Of a DNA stretch of 10,382 nt, positions 1 through 9,200 are shown piece after piece. The DNA lies in assembly GCA_030151505.1 (NCBI GenBank), contig JASLDQ010000327.1, forward strand, positions 1 to 10,382, read 5' to 3'. The DNA comes from Chromobacteriaceae bacterium (lineage in GTDB: Bacteria; Pseudomonadota; Gammaproteobacteria; Burkholderiales; Aquaspirillaceae). How positions within the stretch are numbered: position 1 is the first letter of the stretch; the number at the start of each line of letters is the position of its first letter. Made by a program: the position numbers and the translations under genes. Below the pieces are notes generated by a model. That model did not search any database and had not been told where the DNA came from. It saw nothing but the letters and a program-made list of their open reading frames with translations.

Positions 1-56
1 ACCAGGTCAAGGGCGGCAAGTGGGAAGCCGTCAGCACCGTGGGCGGCGCCAACTGA
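1..56 (+). CDS. C-terminal end of a branched-chain amino acid ABC transporter substrate-binding protein (partial)
   Basis: Only the last 17 codons are visible, read in the frame that ends at TGA 54-56, giving QVKGGKWEAVSTVGGAN. This tail matches the pattern of the C-terminus of the binding protein at 4833-6029 (KVANGQWTVLESIGGGAK): both have V-x-x-G-x-W, then a short hydrophobic stretch and a closing GG. From this I infer a paralogous periplasmic amino acid binding protein of the Leu/Ile/Val family (Peripla_BP_6 type). Downstream lies a good intrinsic terminator at 77-109, which fits a real gene end. The body of the gene is outside the window, so the substrate, signal peptide and operon partners cannot be judged. 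With so few residues, a chance resemblance is possible but unlikely, because the match lies exactly at both stop codons. Confidence 0.7.
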   Translation, partial: QVKGGKWEAVSTVGGAN

Positions 57-76
57 TCCCGGACGCCATCCGCACC

Positions 77-109
77 AACCGGCACTCGCGCAAGCGGTGC
101 CGGTTTTTT
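77..109 (+). terminator. Intrinsic terminator of the upstream binding-protein gene
   Basis: A 9-bp perfect stem, AACCGGCAC (77-85) with GTGCCGGTT (97-105), encloses a further CGC/GCG stem closed by a GCAA tetraloop, with one unpaired T at 86. It runs into six T residues (104-109). It starts 20 bp after the stop codon of the plus-strand partial gene. Confidence 0.9.
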
Positions 110-131
110 GATGCCCCTGCACCGCACAAAC

Positions 132-162
132 AAAAAGCGCCGGAAGATTCCGGCGCTTTTTT
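132..162. terminator. Bidirectional intrinsic terminator between convergent genes
   Basis: The arms AAAAAGCGCCGGAA (132-145) and TTCCGGCGCTTTTT (148-161) are perfectly complementary, with GA between them. The A-run on the left and T-run on the right make it work on both strands. It sits 17 bp beyond the typA stop codon, so its main job is probably typA termination. It also backs up the terminator at 77-109 for the convergent plus-strand gene. Confidence 0.9.
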
Positions 163-179
163 CCTGAAGAAAGCGATGC

Positions 180-1997
<1,818 letters not shown>

Positions 1998-2033
1998 GAA
2001 GAGGAAAGACCGGTGTCGTTCGGAAAGGCGGCG

Positions 2034-2042
2034 ATTGTAGCA
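2034..2042 (-). promoter_or_regulatory. Predicted extended -10 promoter of typA
   Basis: On the minus strand this reads TGCTACAAT, an extended -10 (TG-N-TACAAT, 5 of 6 matches to TATAAT), about 37 bp upstream of the typA start codon. No convincing -35 lies 16-18 bp further up, which is usual for extended -10 promoters. The predicted leader is about 30 nt. Confidence 0.5.
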
Positions 2043-2367
2043 CCGCAACACTTCCGCCCGATAACAATTTGTTTTCATTCGGCTTTGACGGCGTGCTCGC
2101 GCAGCATTCCGCCGGAACGGATTTGACACCGGCGCACCGGGTCCGCCCGGCCCCGGTCCGCCGGCCCGGCAGGCTCTTGGCGGCCTCATCCTTCCGGAAT
2201 CGCGCCAAGGACTTGCGCCCACCTCCCGCCCCCGGTCGTCCTCTTGCGAGGACCCGGATCGCGGCATGGCTGCCGGCGCCGCAATCGCGACAACACCCCG
2301 GTTACAGATCCGATCCGGCCGGCACTTCTCCCGCCTTGCATCCCGCATACCATGGCCGAATTCGGCG

Positions 2368-2373
2368 TAAAAT
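2368..2373 (+). promoter_or_regulatory. Possible -10 element for the DUF475 gene
   Basis: TAAAAT matches the -10 consensus at 5 of 6 positions, but no -35 is found at normal spacing (a TTGCAT at 2336-2341 is 26 bp away, too far). It overlaps the first possible ATG (2372). If this is the promoter, translation cannot begin at 2372, and the GTG at 2414 becomes the likely start. Weak call. Confidence 0.25.
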
Positions 2374-2413
2374 GATGCGCTTCCCAATTCCAGGCGGACT
2401 TCCGCCTCCCATC

Positions 2414-3424
2414 GTGAAGCACTTCCATTCCTCTCTTGTCGTCACCCTCCTCTGCCTGGCCCTGGGGATTTTCTGGGGTGGCCCCGCCGCCATCGTCACC
2501 GTTTTGATGCTGGCCGTGCTCGAAGTCAGCCTGTCCTTCGACAACGCCGTGGTCAACGCCTCGGTGCTGCAGCGCATGAGCGTACTCTGGCAGCAGCGTT
2601 TCCTGACCTGGGGGATGCTGATCGCCGTGTTCGGCATGCGGCTGGTGTTCCCCATCATCATCGTCGCGGCCGTGACCGGCATGGGAGCCCTCGAGGTCGC
2701 CCGCCTCGCGCTGACCGAGCCTGCGGTCTACGCCGAGCACCTGCATTCGTCCCACATTCAGGTCGCGATGTTCGGCGGCGCGTTCCTGATGCTGGTCTTC
2801 CTGCACTTCCTGATCGACGAAGGCAAGGAGCTGCACTGGCTTCAACCGATCGAGGCGCGACTGGCGCGACTGGGCAAGCTGGAATCGGCCTCGGTCGCGC
2901 TGACCCTGCTGTTCGCCTGGCTGATGAGCCGGCAGGTGCCGGCCGCAGAACAAGGCCCGGCCCTGAGCGCGGCGGTGGCCGGCATCATCATCCATATTCT
3001 GGTCGGCGGTCTCGGCAGCCTGTTCGAGCAGGAAGACAGCGACAGCGCCCCCGGCCGCGACCTGCAACGCAGCAGCGCGATGAGCTTCGTCTACCTCGAG
3101 GTGCTGGACGCATCCTTCTCCTTCGACGGCGTGATCGGCGCCTTCGCGCTGACCAAGGACGTGATCCTCATCCTGTGCGGCCTGACCATCGGCGCGATGT
3201 TCGTGCGTTCGCTCACCCTGCATCTGGTCCATACCGGCACGCTGGCGCGCTATCGTTATCTGGAACACGGCGCGCACTGGGCCATCGGCGCGCTGGCGGT
3301 CATCATGTTCACCAGCACCCTGATGGAAGTGCCGGAACTGATCACCGGCACGCTCAGCATGCTGCTGATCATGGCGTCGCTTGCTTCGTCGATCCGCGCC
3401 AATCGCAAGAGCGGCGCCGCCTGA
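2414..3424 (+). CDS. DUF475 family integral membrane protein (TerC superfamily)
   Basis: The 336-residue product is strongly hydrophobic, with about seven to eight likely membrane helices. It has the internal duplication typical of TerC-like proteins: the first repeat carries LEVSLSFDNAVVNA (about 36-49) and the second LEVLDASFSFDGVIGAFA (about 228-245). Each places a conserved acidic residue (D43, D238) in a membrane helix. TerC relatives are linked to Mn2+ export or tellurite resistance; DUF475 itself has no settled function, so metal transport is an inference. Start choice: GTG 2414 puts KHFHSSLVVTLLCLALG at the N-terminus, as I remember for family members. ATG 2372 or 2375 would add 13-14 proline-rich residues. 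Neither start has a clear ribosome binding site. rlmJ follows after 66 bp on the same strand. Confidence 0.9.
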   Translation: MKHFHSSLVVTLLCLALGIFWGGPAAIVTVLMLAVLEVSLSFDNAVVNASVLQRMSVLWQQRFLTWGMLIAVFGMRLVFPIIIVAAVTGMGALEVARLALTEPAVYAEHLHSSHIQVAMFGGAFLMLVFLHFLIDEGKELHWLQPIEARLARLGKLESASVALTLLFAWLMSRQVPAAEQGPALSAAVAGIIIHILVGGLGSLFEQEDSDSAPGRDLQRSSAMSFVYLEVLDASFSFDGVIGAFALTKDVILILCGLTIGAMFVRSLTLHLVHTGTLARYRYLEHGAHWAIGALAVIMFTSTLMEVPELITGTLSMLLIMASLASSIRANRKSGAA

Positions 3425-3443
3425 CCCTTACTCCTTCACTTCC

Positions 3444-3466
3444 GCCCGGCCCGCTTGCGGCCGGGC
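3444..3466 (+). other. GC-rich hairpin between the DUF475 gene and rlmJ
   Basis: GCCCGGCC (3444-3451) pairs perfectly with GGCCGGGC (3459-3466) around a 7-nt loop, 19 bp after the DUF475 gene stop. No T-run follows, so it is not a standard intrinsic terminator. It may be a weak or Rho-assisted terminator, or an mRNA-stabilising hairpin. Confidence 0.4.
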
Positions 3467-3490
3467 CCGCCAACCGGATATCACCCGACC

Positions 3491-4336
3491 ATGCTCAGTT
3501 ACCGCCACGCCTTCCATGCCGGCAACCACGCCGACGTCCTCAAGCATTTCGTGCTCGTCCTGCTGCTGCAGTACCTCAACCAGAAGGACAAGCCCTACTT
3601 CTATGTCGACACCCATGCCGGGGCCGGCTGTTACGAACTCGACCGCGGCTACGCCACCAAGCTGGCCGAATTCGCCGACGGCATCGGCCGGCTGTGGCAG
3701 CGCAACGATCTACCGGAGGCAATGGGCGAGTATCTCGACATCATCCGGCAACTGAATCCGGACGGCGAGCTGCGCCTCTACCCGGGCTCGCCGTGGTGCG
3801 CGATGAGCGTCATGCGGGAACAGGATCGCCTGCGCCTCTTTGAACTGCACAGCAGCGACAGCCAGATCCTGCAGGACAACTTCGCCGATGCCGGCCGCCG
3901 CGTCATCATCCAGGCCGGCGACGGTTTTGCCGGCCTGAAAGCCATCCTGCCGCCACCGCCGCGTCGCGCGCTGGTGCTGATCGACCCGCCCTACGAAGAC
4001 AAACGCGACTACCAGCGCGTGGTCGACGCCCTGCACGATGCGCTCAAGCGCTTCGCCACCGGCACCTACGCGGTGTGGTATCCGCAACTGCAGCGACAGG
4101 AAGCGCGCCAGTTGCCGGAGCAGCTCAAGCAGTTGCAGGCCAAGAGCTGGCTGCACGTCGCCCTGAGCGTGCAAACGCCCTCAGCCGACGGCTTCGGCAT
4201 GTACGGCAGCGGCATGTTCATCCTCAACCCGCCGTGGACGCTGGCCGCCACCTTGCAAGAAGTCATGCCGTGGCTGAACCGGATACTGGCGCAGGACAGC
4301 GGCGCCCGCTACACGCTGGAATTCCAGGAAGGCTGA
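3491..4336 (+). CDS. rlmJ: 23S rRNA (adenine(2030)-N6)-methyltransferase RlmJ
   Basis: The 281-residue product matches RlmJ in length (E. coli 280) and in motifs. It starts with the family hallmark MLSYRHAFHAGNHADVLKH (1-19). It has the SAM-binding stretch YVDTHAGAGCYEL (38-50), YPGSP (97-101), the catalytic N6-adenine methyltransferase motif DPPY (165-168), and the C-terminal YGSGMFILNPPW (238-249). RlmJ methylates A2030 in 23S rRNA during ribosome assembly, acting in the cytoplasm (family knowledge). ATG 3491 is chosen over an in-frame ATG at 3455 because the family signature begins there; the extra 12 residues would overlap the hairpin at 3444-3466. The ribosome binding site is weak (GGAT about 10 nt upstream). 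It may be co-transcribed with the DUF475 gene 66 bp upstream, though the hairpin between them leaves this open. Confidence 0.96.
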   Translation: MLSYRHAFHAGNHADVLKHFVLVLLLQYLNQKDKPYFYVDTHAGAGCYELDRGYATKLAEFADGIGRLWQRNDLPEAMGEYLDIIRQLNPDGELRLYPGSPWCAMSVMREQDRLRLFELHSSDSQILQDNFADAGRRVIIQAGDGFAGLKAILPPPPRRALVLIDPPYEDKRDYQRVVDALHDALKRFATGTYAVWYPQLQRQEARQLPEQLKQLQAKSWLHVALSVQTPSADGFGMYGSGMFILNPPWTLAATLQEVMPWLNRILAQDSGARYTLEFQEG

Positions 4337-4385
4337 CCCGCCGCCACGTTCCGCCACCTGGCCGCCGGTAGCCGCAATCGCCGCC

Positions 4386-4391
4386 TATACT
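4386..4391 (+). promoter_or_regulatory. Possible -10 element for the small gene at 4426
   Basis: TATACT (5 of 6 to TATAAT) lies 34 bp upstream of the start codon in the 89 bp gap after rlmJ. No -35 of quality sits at 16-18 bp spacing, so the call is tentative. It would give a leader of about 28 nt. Confidence 0.3.
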
Positions 4392-4413
4392 CAAACTCCT
4401 GCCACCCGGCTCT

Positions 4414-4418
4414 AGGAG
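4414..4418 (+). promoter_or_regulatory. Strong ribosome binding site of the small gene
   Basis: AGGAG with a 7-nt gap to ATG 4426. This is among the best Shine-Dalgarno matches in the window and is the main reason to trust this unrecognised gene and its start. Confidence 0.85.
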
Positions 4419-4425
4419 AAAAGCG

Positions 4426-4755
4426 ATGGAAAACCAGGTTTCTGCGCTACTGGAAAAGTGGGGCGCGGCCTCCGGCGCGGAAGGATCCAGTTGCGACGTC
4501 AGCAGTTCGGCGGTGCGACTGGTGAAGGTGCCGATTCCCGCCACCGGTTACCGGGAGCTGCAGGCGCTGGGCAGCGTGCTGGACCGGGATTTCGTCTGTC
4601 TCGCGGGCGAGTTGCTGGCCGCCGCGCTCGCCGACGTCCTCTCCAGACTGCCGGCCGAGCAGCAGGCCCGGCTGGCGGAGGCCAAAACCCGGCTAGATCA
4701 GACGCGGCAGGCAGCGGAACTGGAAGCGGCCCGCTTCAATACCGGCGGCACCTAG
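4426..4755 (+). CDS. Small protein of unknown function, possibly with a ribbon-helix-helix-like fold
   Basis: I do not recognise this 109-residue protein. It is very likely real: strong AGGAG site, a following bidirectional terminator 28 bp after TAG, and no better gene on either strand. It has no signal peptide or membrane segment. The order of elements in the middle is a short strand (VRLVKVPIP, 30-38), a helix (GYRELQALGSVLD, 41-53), a turn (RD), and a longer amphipathic helix (FVCLAGELLAAALADVLSRLP, about 56-76). This resembles the strand-helix-helix order of ribbon-helix-helix DNA-binding proteins, but that is pattern reading only. The C-terminal part (77-103) is charged and helical, possibly a coiled coil. 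There are two cysteines (C23, C58), not paired in a motif. It could be a small regulator or an orphan antitoxin-like protein; no toxin partner lies beside it. Confidence 0.75.
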   Translation: MENQVSALLEKWGAASGAEGSSCDVSSSAVRLVKVPIPATGYRELQALGSVLDRDFVCLAGELLAAALADVLSRLPAEQQARLAEAKTRLDQTRQAAELEAARFNTGGT

Positions 4756-4783
4756 GCTGCCGCCACACCGGCCGGACAAAAGA

Positions 4784-4811
4784 AAAACGGCGCGATTGCT
4801 CGCGCCGTTTT
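4784..4811. terminator. Bidirectional intrinsic terminator between convergent genes
   Basis: A 12-bp perfect stem, AAAACGGCGCGA (4784-4795) with TCGCGCCGTTTT (4800-4811), has a TTGC loop. The A-run on one side and T-run on the other allow use by both the plus-strand small gene (stop at 4755) and the minus-strand binding-protein gene (stop at 4833). Confidence 0.92.
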
Positions 4812-4832
4812 GCATGTTGCGGAAGCGGTGAC

Positions 4833-6029
4833 TTACTTCGCGCCGCCGCCGATCGATTCCAGCACGGTCCACTGGCCGTTCGCCACCTTGTAGACGGTGA
4901 TGCCGCCGTCCTTCAGGTCGCCCTTGTCGTCGTAGGCCCAGCTGGACGAGGTCACGCCGGCGTAGTTGATCTTGGCGAGTTCCGGCAGGTACTTGGTCGG
5001 CTCGACCGAGTTGGCCTTCTTCATCGCTTCGATCATGGCGCGGGTGGCGTCGTAGCCGTACGGCGAGTAGGTGGCGACGTCCTGGTTGAAACGCGCCTTG
5101 TAGCGGGTTTCGTAGTCCTTGCCCTTCGGCATCTGGTCCAGCGGCAGACCCGCCAGCGAGGCGATGGTGCCGTCGGCGTCCTTGCCGGCCAGTTGCAGGA
5201 AGGTCGGGGTCTTGGTCATTTCGCCCGACACGAGCGGAGCCTTCAGGCCCAGGCGCTTCATCTGCTTGGCCATCGGGGCGGACTGGGCATCGGCACCGCC
5301 GTAGAACACGATGTCCGGATTGGCACCCTTGATGCCGGTCAGGATCGCGGCAAAGTCGGTGGCCTTGTCGGTGGTGAATTCACGCTTCACCACTTCGCCG
5401 CCGGCAGCCTTGACGGCCTTTTCGAACTCGTCGGCCAGACCTTGGCCGTAGGCGGTACGGTCGTCGACGATGGCGACTTTCTTCGCGTTCATCTTTTCAA
5501 CGATGTACTTGCCGAGGATGGAGCCCTGCTGGGTGTCAGAGGTCATCGAACGGAAGGTGGTCTTGAAACCTTGCGAGGTGAACACCGGCGAGGTGGCCAT
5601 CGCGATTTGCGGGATGCCGGCGTCGGAGTAGATCTTCGAGGCCGGGATGGCGGTACCCGAGTTGAAGTGACCGATGATGCCGTTGATCTTGTTGTCGACG
5701 AACTTCTGGGCCACCTGGGTGGCGGTCTTCGGGTCAGCCTGATCGTCTTCGGCCACCAGTTCGAACTTCACCGGCTTGCCGTCGATGCTCGGCTTTTCGG
5801 CGTTGGCATCTTCGATGGCCAGCGTCACGCCGTTCTTGTATTCCTCACCGTAGTGAGCTTGCGGACCGGTCAGCGGCGCGGCAAAGCCGAGCTTCACCAC
5901 CGTTTCGCCAGCGGCAGCCGGGGCCGCGGCTTGGCCGGCGGGGGCGGCTTCTTCTTTTTTGCCGCAGGCGGTCAGGGCAAGTGCAGCAGCAACGGCGGCA
6001 GAGATGGTCAGCAGTTTGCTCGGTTTCAT
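4833..6029 (-). CDS. Branched-chain amino acid ABC transporter substrate-binding lipoprotein
   Basis: The 398-residue protein is a Peripla_BP_6 / LivJ-LivK type binding protein that would deliver Leu/Ile/Val or a related amino acid to an inner-membrane ABC importer. The N-terminus is a lipoprotein signal peptide: MKPSK, a hydrophobic core, then lipobox LTAC with Cys at 22 and Gly at +2. An Ala/Pro-rich linker follows (26-41). The mature domain begins VVKLGFAAPLTGP (44-56), with the ligand-loop region SGTAIPA (124-130) and family motif AYGQGLA (193-199). It ends SIGGGAK. ATG 6029 is preceded on its strand by GAGGA with a 5-nt gap. No permease (LivH/M) or ATPase (LivG/F) gene is adjacent, so the partner transporter must be encoded elsewhere. 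The exact ligand cannot be told from sequence. Its C-terminus resembles the partial gene at 1-56. Confidence 0.93.
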   Translation of the reverse strand: MKPSKLLTISAAVAAALALTACGKKEEAAPAGQAAAPAAAGETVVKLGFAAPLTGPQAHYGEEYKNGVTLAIEDANAEKPSIDGKPVKFELVAEDDQADPKTATQVAQKFVDNKINGIIGHFNSGTAIPASKIYSDAGIPQIAMATSPVFTSQGFKTTFRSMTSDTQQGSILGKYIVEKMNAKKVAIVDDRTAYGQGLADEFEKAVKAAGGEVVKREFTTDKATDFAAILTGIKGANPDIVFYGGADAQSAPMAKQMKRLGLKAPLVSGEMTKTPTFLQLAGKDADGTIASLAGLPLDQMPKGKDYETRYKARFNQDVATYSPYGYDATRAMIEAMKKANSVEPTKYLPELAKINYAGVTSSSWAYDDKGDLKDGGITVYKVANGQWTVLESIGGGAK

Positions 6030-6155
6030 AGTTTTCCTCAGGCGGTGAAATAAGCCCGGCCACGGTTCTCCAAAATAGACCTTCGGCCGGGATCAGGATG
6101 CAGGCAGTCCGTGCGAAATGCCAAGCAAGTATTCTAGTAGACAGTTTTGCTTGGC
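6030..6155 (-). promoter_or_regulatory. Structured mRNA leader of the binding-protein gene
   Basis: Two inverted repeats lie in the predicted leader. GCCAAGCAA (6120-6128) pairs with TTGCTTGGC (6147-6155), with 18 nt between. CCCGGCC (6055-6061) pairs with GGCCGGG (6085-6091), with 23 nt between. The first would start at about +1 of the transcript from the promoter predicted at 6163-6191, either as a 5'-terminal hairpin in RNA or as an operator in DNA. The Shine-Dalgarno GAGGA (complement of 6035-6039) is left free. Confidence 0.45.
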
Positions 6156-6162
6156 GATTAAC

Positions 6163-6191
6163 ACTATATGCAATTTTTTATGCTGCACCAA
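6163..6191 (-). promoter_or_regulatory. Predicted promoter of the binding-protein gene
   Basis: On the minus strand, -35 TTGGTG (complement of 6186-6191) and -10 TATAGT (complement of 6163-6168, 5 of 6) are 17 bp apart. The predicted start of transcription is near 6156. A second -10-like hexamer, TAGAAT, lies inside the inverted repeat at 6120-6155 but has no matching -35. Confidence 0.4.
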
Positions 6192-6207
6192 TGGGTGATT
6201 GCAAGAG

Positions 6208-6235
6208 AAAGGGAAGATTAATCAATCTTCCCTTT
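6208..6235 (-). terminator. Intrinsic terminator downstream of putA
   Basis: A 12-bp perfect stem, AAAGGGAAGATT (6208-6219) with AATCTTCCCTTT (6224-6235), has an AATC loop, 21 bp beyond the putA stop. On the minus strand the tail is TTTCTCTT, a modest U-tract. On the plus strand it is followed directly by more T residues (to 6238), so it would also block antisense transcription into putA. Confidence 0.75.
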
Positions 6236-6256
6236 TTTCCTGCCTTCGCCAGGTGC

Positions 6257-9200
6257 TTAGTCGCCCATGCTCATCAGACTGGCATTGCCGCCAGCGGCGG
6301 TCGTGTTGATGCTGATCGCACGCTCGACCACCAGCCGGTGCAGGTCGTAGCCACCGTCGGCTTTTTCGAGCGTCAGGCCCAGCAAGGCGCCATCACGCCC
6401 AGCCAGCAGACGGCGCAAGGCATCCGCGCCATCTGTATCCCCAGCATACAACACGGCCTGTACGGCTGCTTGTGTTGCATCCGCGCACACCTCCACCTGC
6501 AGCGATCCCGGCAGGCTGCGGGCGAATTCCGCCGCGCTGCACTGCTGCGGCACCAGCACGCGGCAGCCGGTCGCAAAAGCGGCGATCAACTGTCGCACCA
6601 GGGCTGCGGGCGTATCGGCCACGCACAACGCTGTGCCGCGCGACGCGAAGCTCATGCGGTTGGTCTCGCCGGTCGGGCCGGTAAATTCCAGCACGTGCGC
6701 CAGCGGCGTGTCGTGTACCGCCATGTCGATGCGGCGGGCCAGATCGGCGCGCTGATCGGCAATCTGCGGCAAGGCACCCAGCACGCTGCGCAGCGCATCC
6801 AGTTGCGGCAACACAACACTTTGCACCGAACCCAGCGCCGGATGCGCGTCGGTCTGCGCCAAGCGGTAGAGATAGACCGGTCCGCCGGCCTTGGGACCGG
6901 TACCGGACTTGCCCTCGCCGCCGAACGGCTGCACCCCGACCACCGCGCCGACGATGTTGCGGTTGACGTACAGGTTGCCGACCTTGGCGGTGTCGGCGAT
7001 CAGGTCGATGTTCTCGTCGATGCGGCTGTGCACGCCCATGGTCAGGCCGTAGCCGGTGGCATTGATGTCCTGGATCACCTGCGCCAGCTCGCTCGCGGCA
7101 AAGCGGATCACGTGCAGCACCGGGCCGAACACTTCGCGCTCCAGCTCGCGGACCGAACCAATCTCGAACATGACCGGCGCGACGAAGGTGCCGGTCGCCG
7201 GCGCGGCGATCTGGTGGAACCAGCGGGCGCTCTTCTTCATCTTGTCGATGTGGCGCAGCAGGTTCTGCTGGGCCTCGGTGTCGATCACCGGGCCGACGTC
7301 GGTCACCAGCAGCGCCGGATCCCCCACCACCAGTTCGTCCATCGCACCCTTGATCATGGCGATGACCTTGTCGGCGATGTCGTTCTGCAGATACAGCACG
7401 CGCAGGGCCGAGCAGCGCTGGCCGGCCGAATCGAAGGCGCTGGACAGCACGTCGGCCACCACCTGCTCCGGCAGGGCCGAGCTGTCGACGATCATCGCGT
7501 TCTGGCCGCCGGTTTCGGCGATCAGCGGAATGTCGCCGCTGCGCTTGGCCAGCGTGCGGTTGATGATCTGGGCGACTTCGGTCGAGCCAGTGAAGATCAC
7601 GCCCTTGACGCGGCTGTCGGCGGTCAGCGCGGCGCCGACGGTTTCGCCGCGGCCCGGCAGGAGCTGCAGCGCGTGGCGCGGCACGCCCGCGTCGTGGAAC
7701 AGCTTGACCGCATAGGCTGCGATCAGCGCGGTCTGCTCGGCCGGCTTGGCCAGCACCGGGTTGCCGGCGGCCAGACCGGCGGCCACTTCACCGGTAAAGA
7801 TGGCCAGCGGGAAGTTCCACGGGCTGATGGTCACCACCGGGCCGAGCGCCTTGTGGGTAGCATTGTTGAATTCGGCGCGGGCCTGGGCGGCGTAGTAGCG
7901 GCAGAAATCCACCGCCTCGCGCACTTCGGCAATCGCGTTGGACAGGGTCTTGCCCGCTTCGCGCACCGCCAGCGCCATCAGTGCCGGCATGTGTTCTTCC
8001 ATCAGGTCGCCGGCCTTGTCCAGGCAGGCGGCGCGCTCGGCCGGCGACCGGCTCGACCAGTCGCTCGCCTCGGCGGCCGCCAGCGCGGCGCCGACGTCGT
8101 CGACCGACGCCTCGATCACTTCACCGACCTGCTCGCCGGTGGCCGGGTTGAGCACGGCCTGCGCCGCACCGTCGGCACGCTCGCCGTCGGCCAGTTGCGG
8201 CAGGGCGCGCCACGGCTGCGCGGCGGCCTGTTCCAGGCCGAGCGACAGGGTCGCCAGCGCGTGTTCGTTGGCCAGATCCAGGCCGGCCGAGTTGCGGCGG
8301 TCCTTGCCATACAGGTCGCGCGGCAGCGGAATCTTGCTGTGCGGTTCGCCGCCGAAGCTGGCCGCCTCGGCAACCGGGTCGGCCACCAGCTCGTCGATGC
8401 TGACCGATTCGTCGACGATGCGGTTGACGAAAGAGCTGTTGGCACCGTTTTCCAGCAGGCGGCGCACCAGATAAGCCAGGAGCGTTTCGTGCGAACCGAC
8501 CGGCGCGTAAATGCGGCAGGCGCGCTTGAGCTTGTCCGGGCCGACCACCTGGTCGTACAGGGTTTCGCCCATGCCGTGCAGGCACTGGAATTCGAACTCC
8601 TTGCCCTGGCCGAGGTGATAGACCGCGGCGAGGGTGAAGGCGTTGTGCGAGGCGAACTGCGGGAAGATCACGTCCTGCGCCGACAGAAGCTTCTTGGCGC
8701 AGGCGAGGTAGGACACGTCGGTGTAGACCTTGCGGGTGTAGACCGGGTAGCCGCTCTGGCCGTCGACCTGCGAGCGCTTGATCTCGGAGTCCCAGTAGGC
8801 GCCCTTGACCAGGCGCACCATGATGCGGCGCTTGGCGCGACGAGCCATGTCGATCAGCCAGTCGATGATGAAGGGGCAGCGCTTCTGGTAAGCCTGCACC
8901 ACCAGGCCCAGGCCGTCCCAGCCGGCCAGGTCGGGGTCGAAGGCCAGGCGTTCGACCAGGTCGAGCGACAGCTCCATCCGGTCAGCCTCTTCGGCATCGA
9001 TGTTCAGGCCGATGTCGTACTGCTTGGCCAGCAGCATCAGGCTCTTGAGGCGGTCGAACAGTTCGGTCAGCACGCGCTCGTGCTGGGCACGGCTGTAGCG
9101 CGGGTGGATGGCCGACAGCTTCACCGAAATGCCGGGGCCGGCGACGATGCCGCGCCCGGCCGATTCCTTGCCGATGGCGTGGATGGCGGTGACGTAGTCC

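Larger units (their letters stand above)
1998..2413. other. Gene-free spacer between divergent typA and the DUF475 gene
   Basis: These 416 bp hold no credible gene; the open frames crossing it are GC-driven. The left end carries the typA promoter and pyrimidine leader. The middle (about 2125-2260) is very GC-rich, with several short CCGG-type repeats and a hairpin at 2233-2257: CCGG, then GTCCTC-TTGC-GAGGAC, then CCGG. The right end has a TAAAAT -10-like hexamer (2368-2373) and a small inverted repeat, AGGCGGA/TCCGCCT (2392-2407), just before the favoured GTG start. No riboswitch consensus was recognised. Confidence 0.6.

Noticed and set aside
1998..2387. N-terminal extension of typA to 735 residues
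   Set aside because: The extra residues are Arg/Pro/Gly-rich with no conservation, and they cross the predicted promoter; the family start lies at 1997.
2125..2413. A yybP-ykoY type manganese riboswitch before the TerC-like gene
   Set aside because: Considered because TerC relatives often have one, but I could not find its conserved core elements. A covariance search would settle it.
2186..3277. A 363-codon open frame on the minus strand, antisense to the DUF475 gene
   Set aside because: Polar, His/Gln-rich shadow of a well-supported membrane protein gene with conserved motifs.
3444..3466. Hairpin after the DUF475 gene as an intrinsic terminator
   Set aside because: The stem is strong but is followed by CCGCCAACC, with no T-run, so it is listed only as a hairpin.
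4458..6053. A long plus-strand open frame across the small gene and opposite the binding-protein gene
   Set aside because: It runs through a strong bidirectional terminator and is antisense to a clearly conserved lipoprotein gene.
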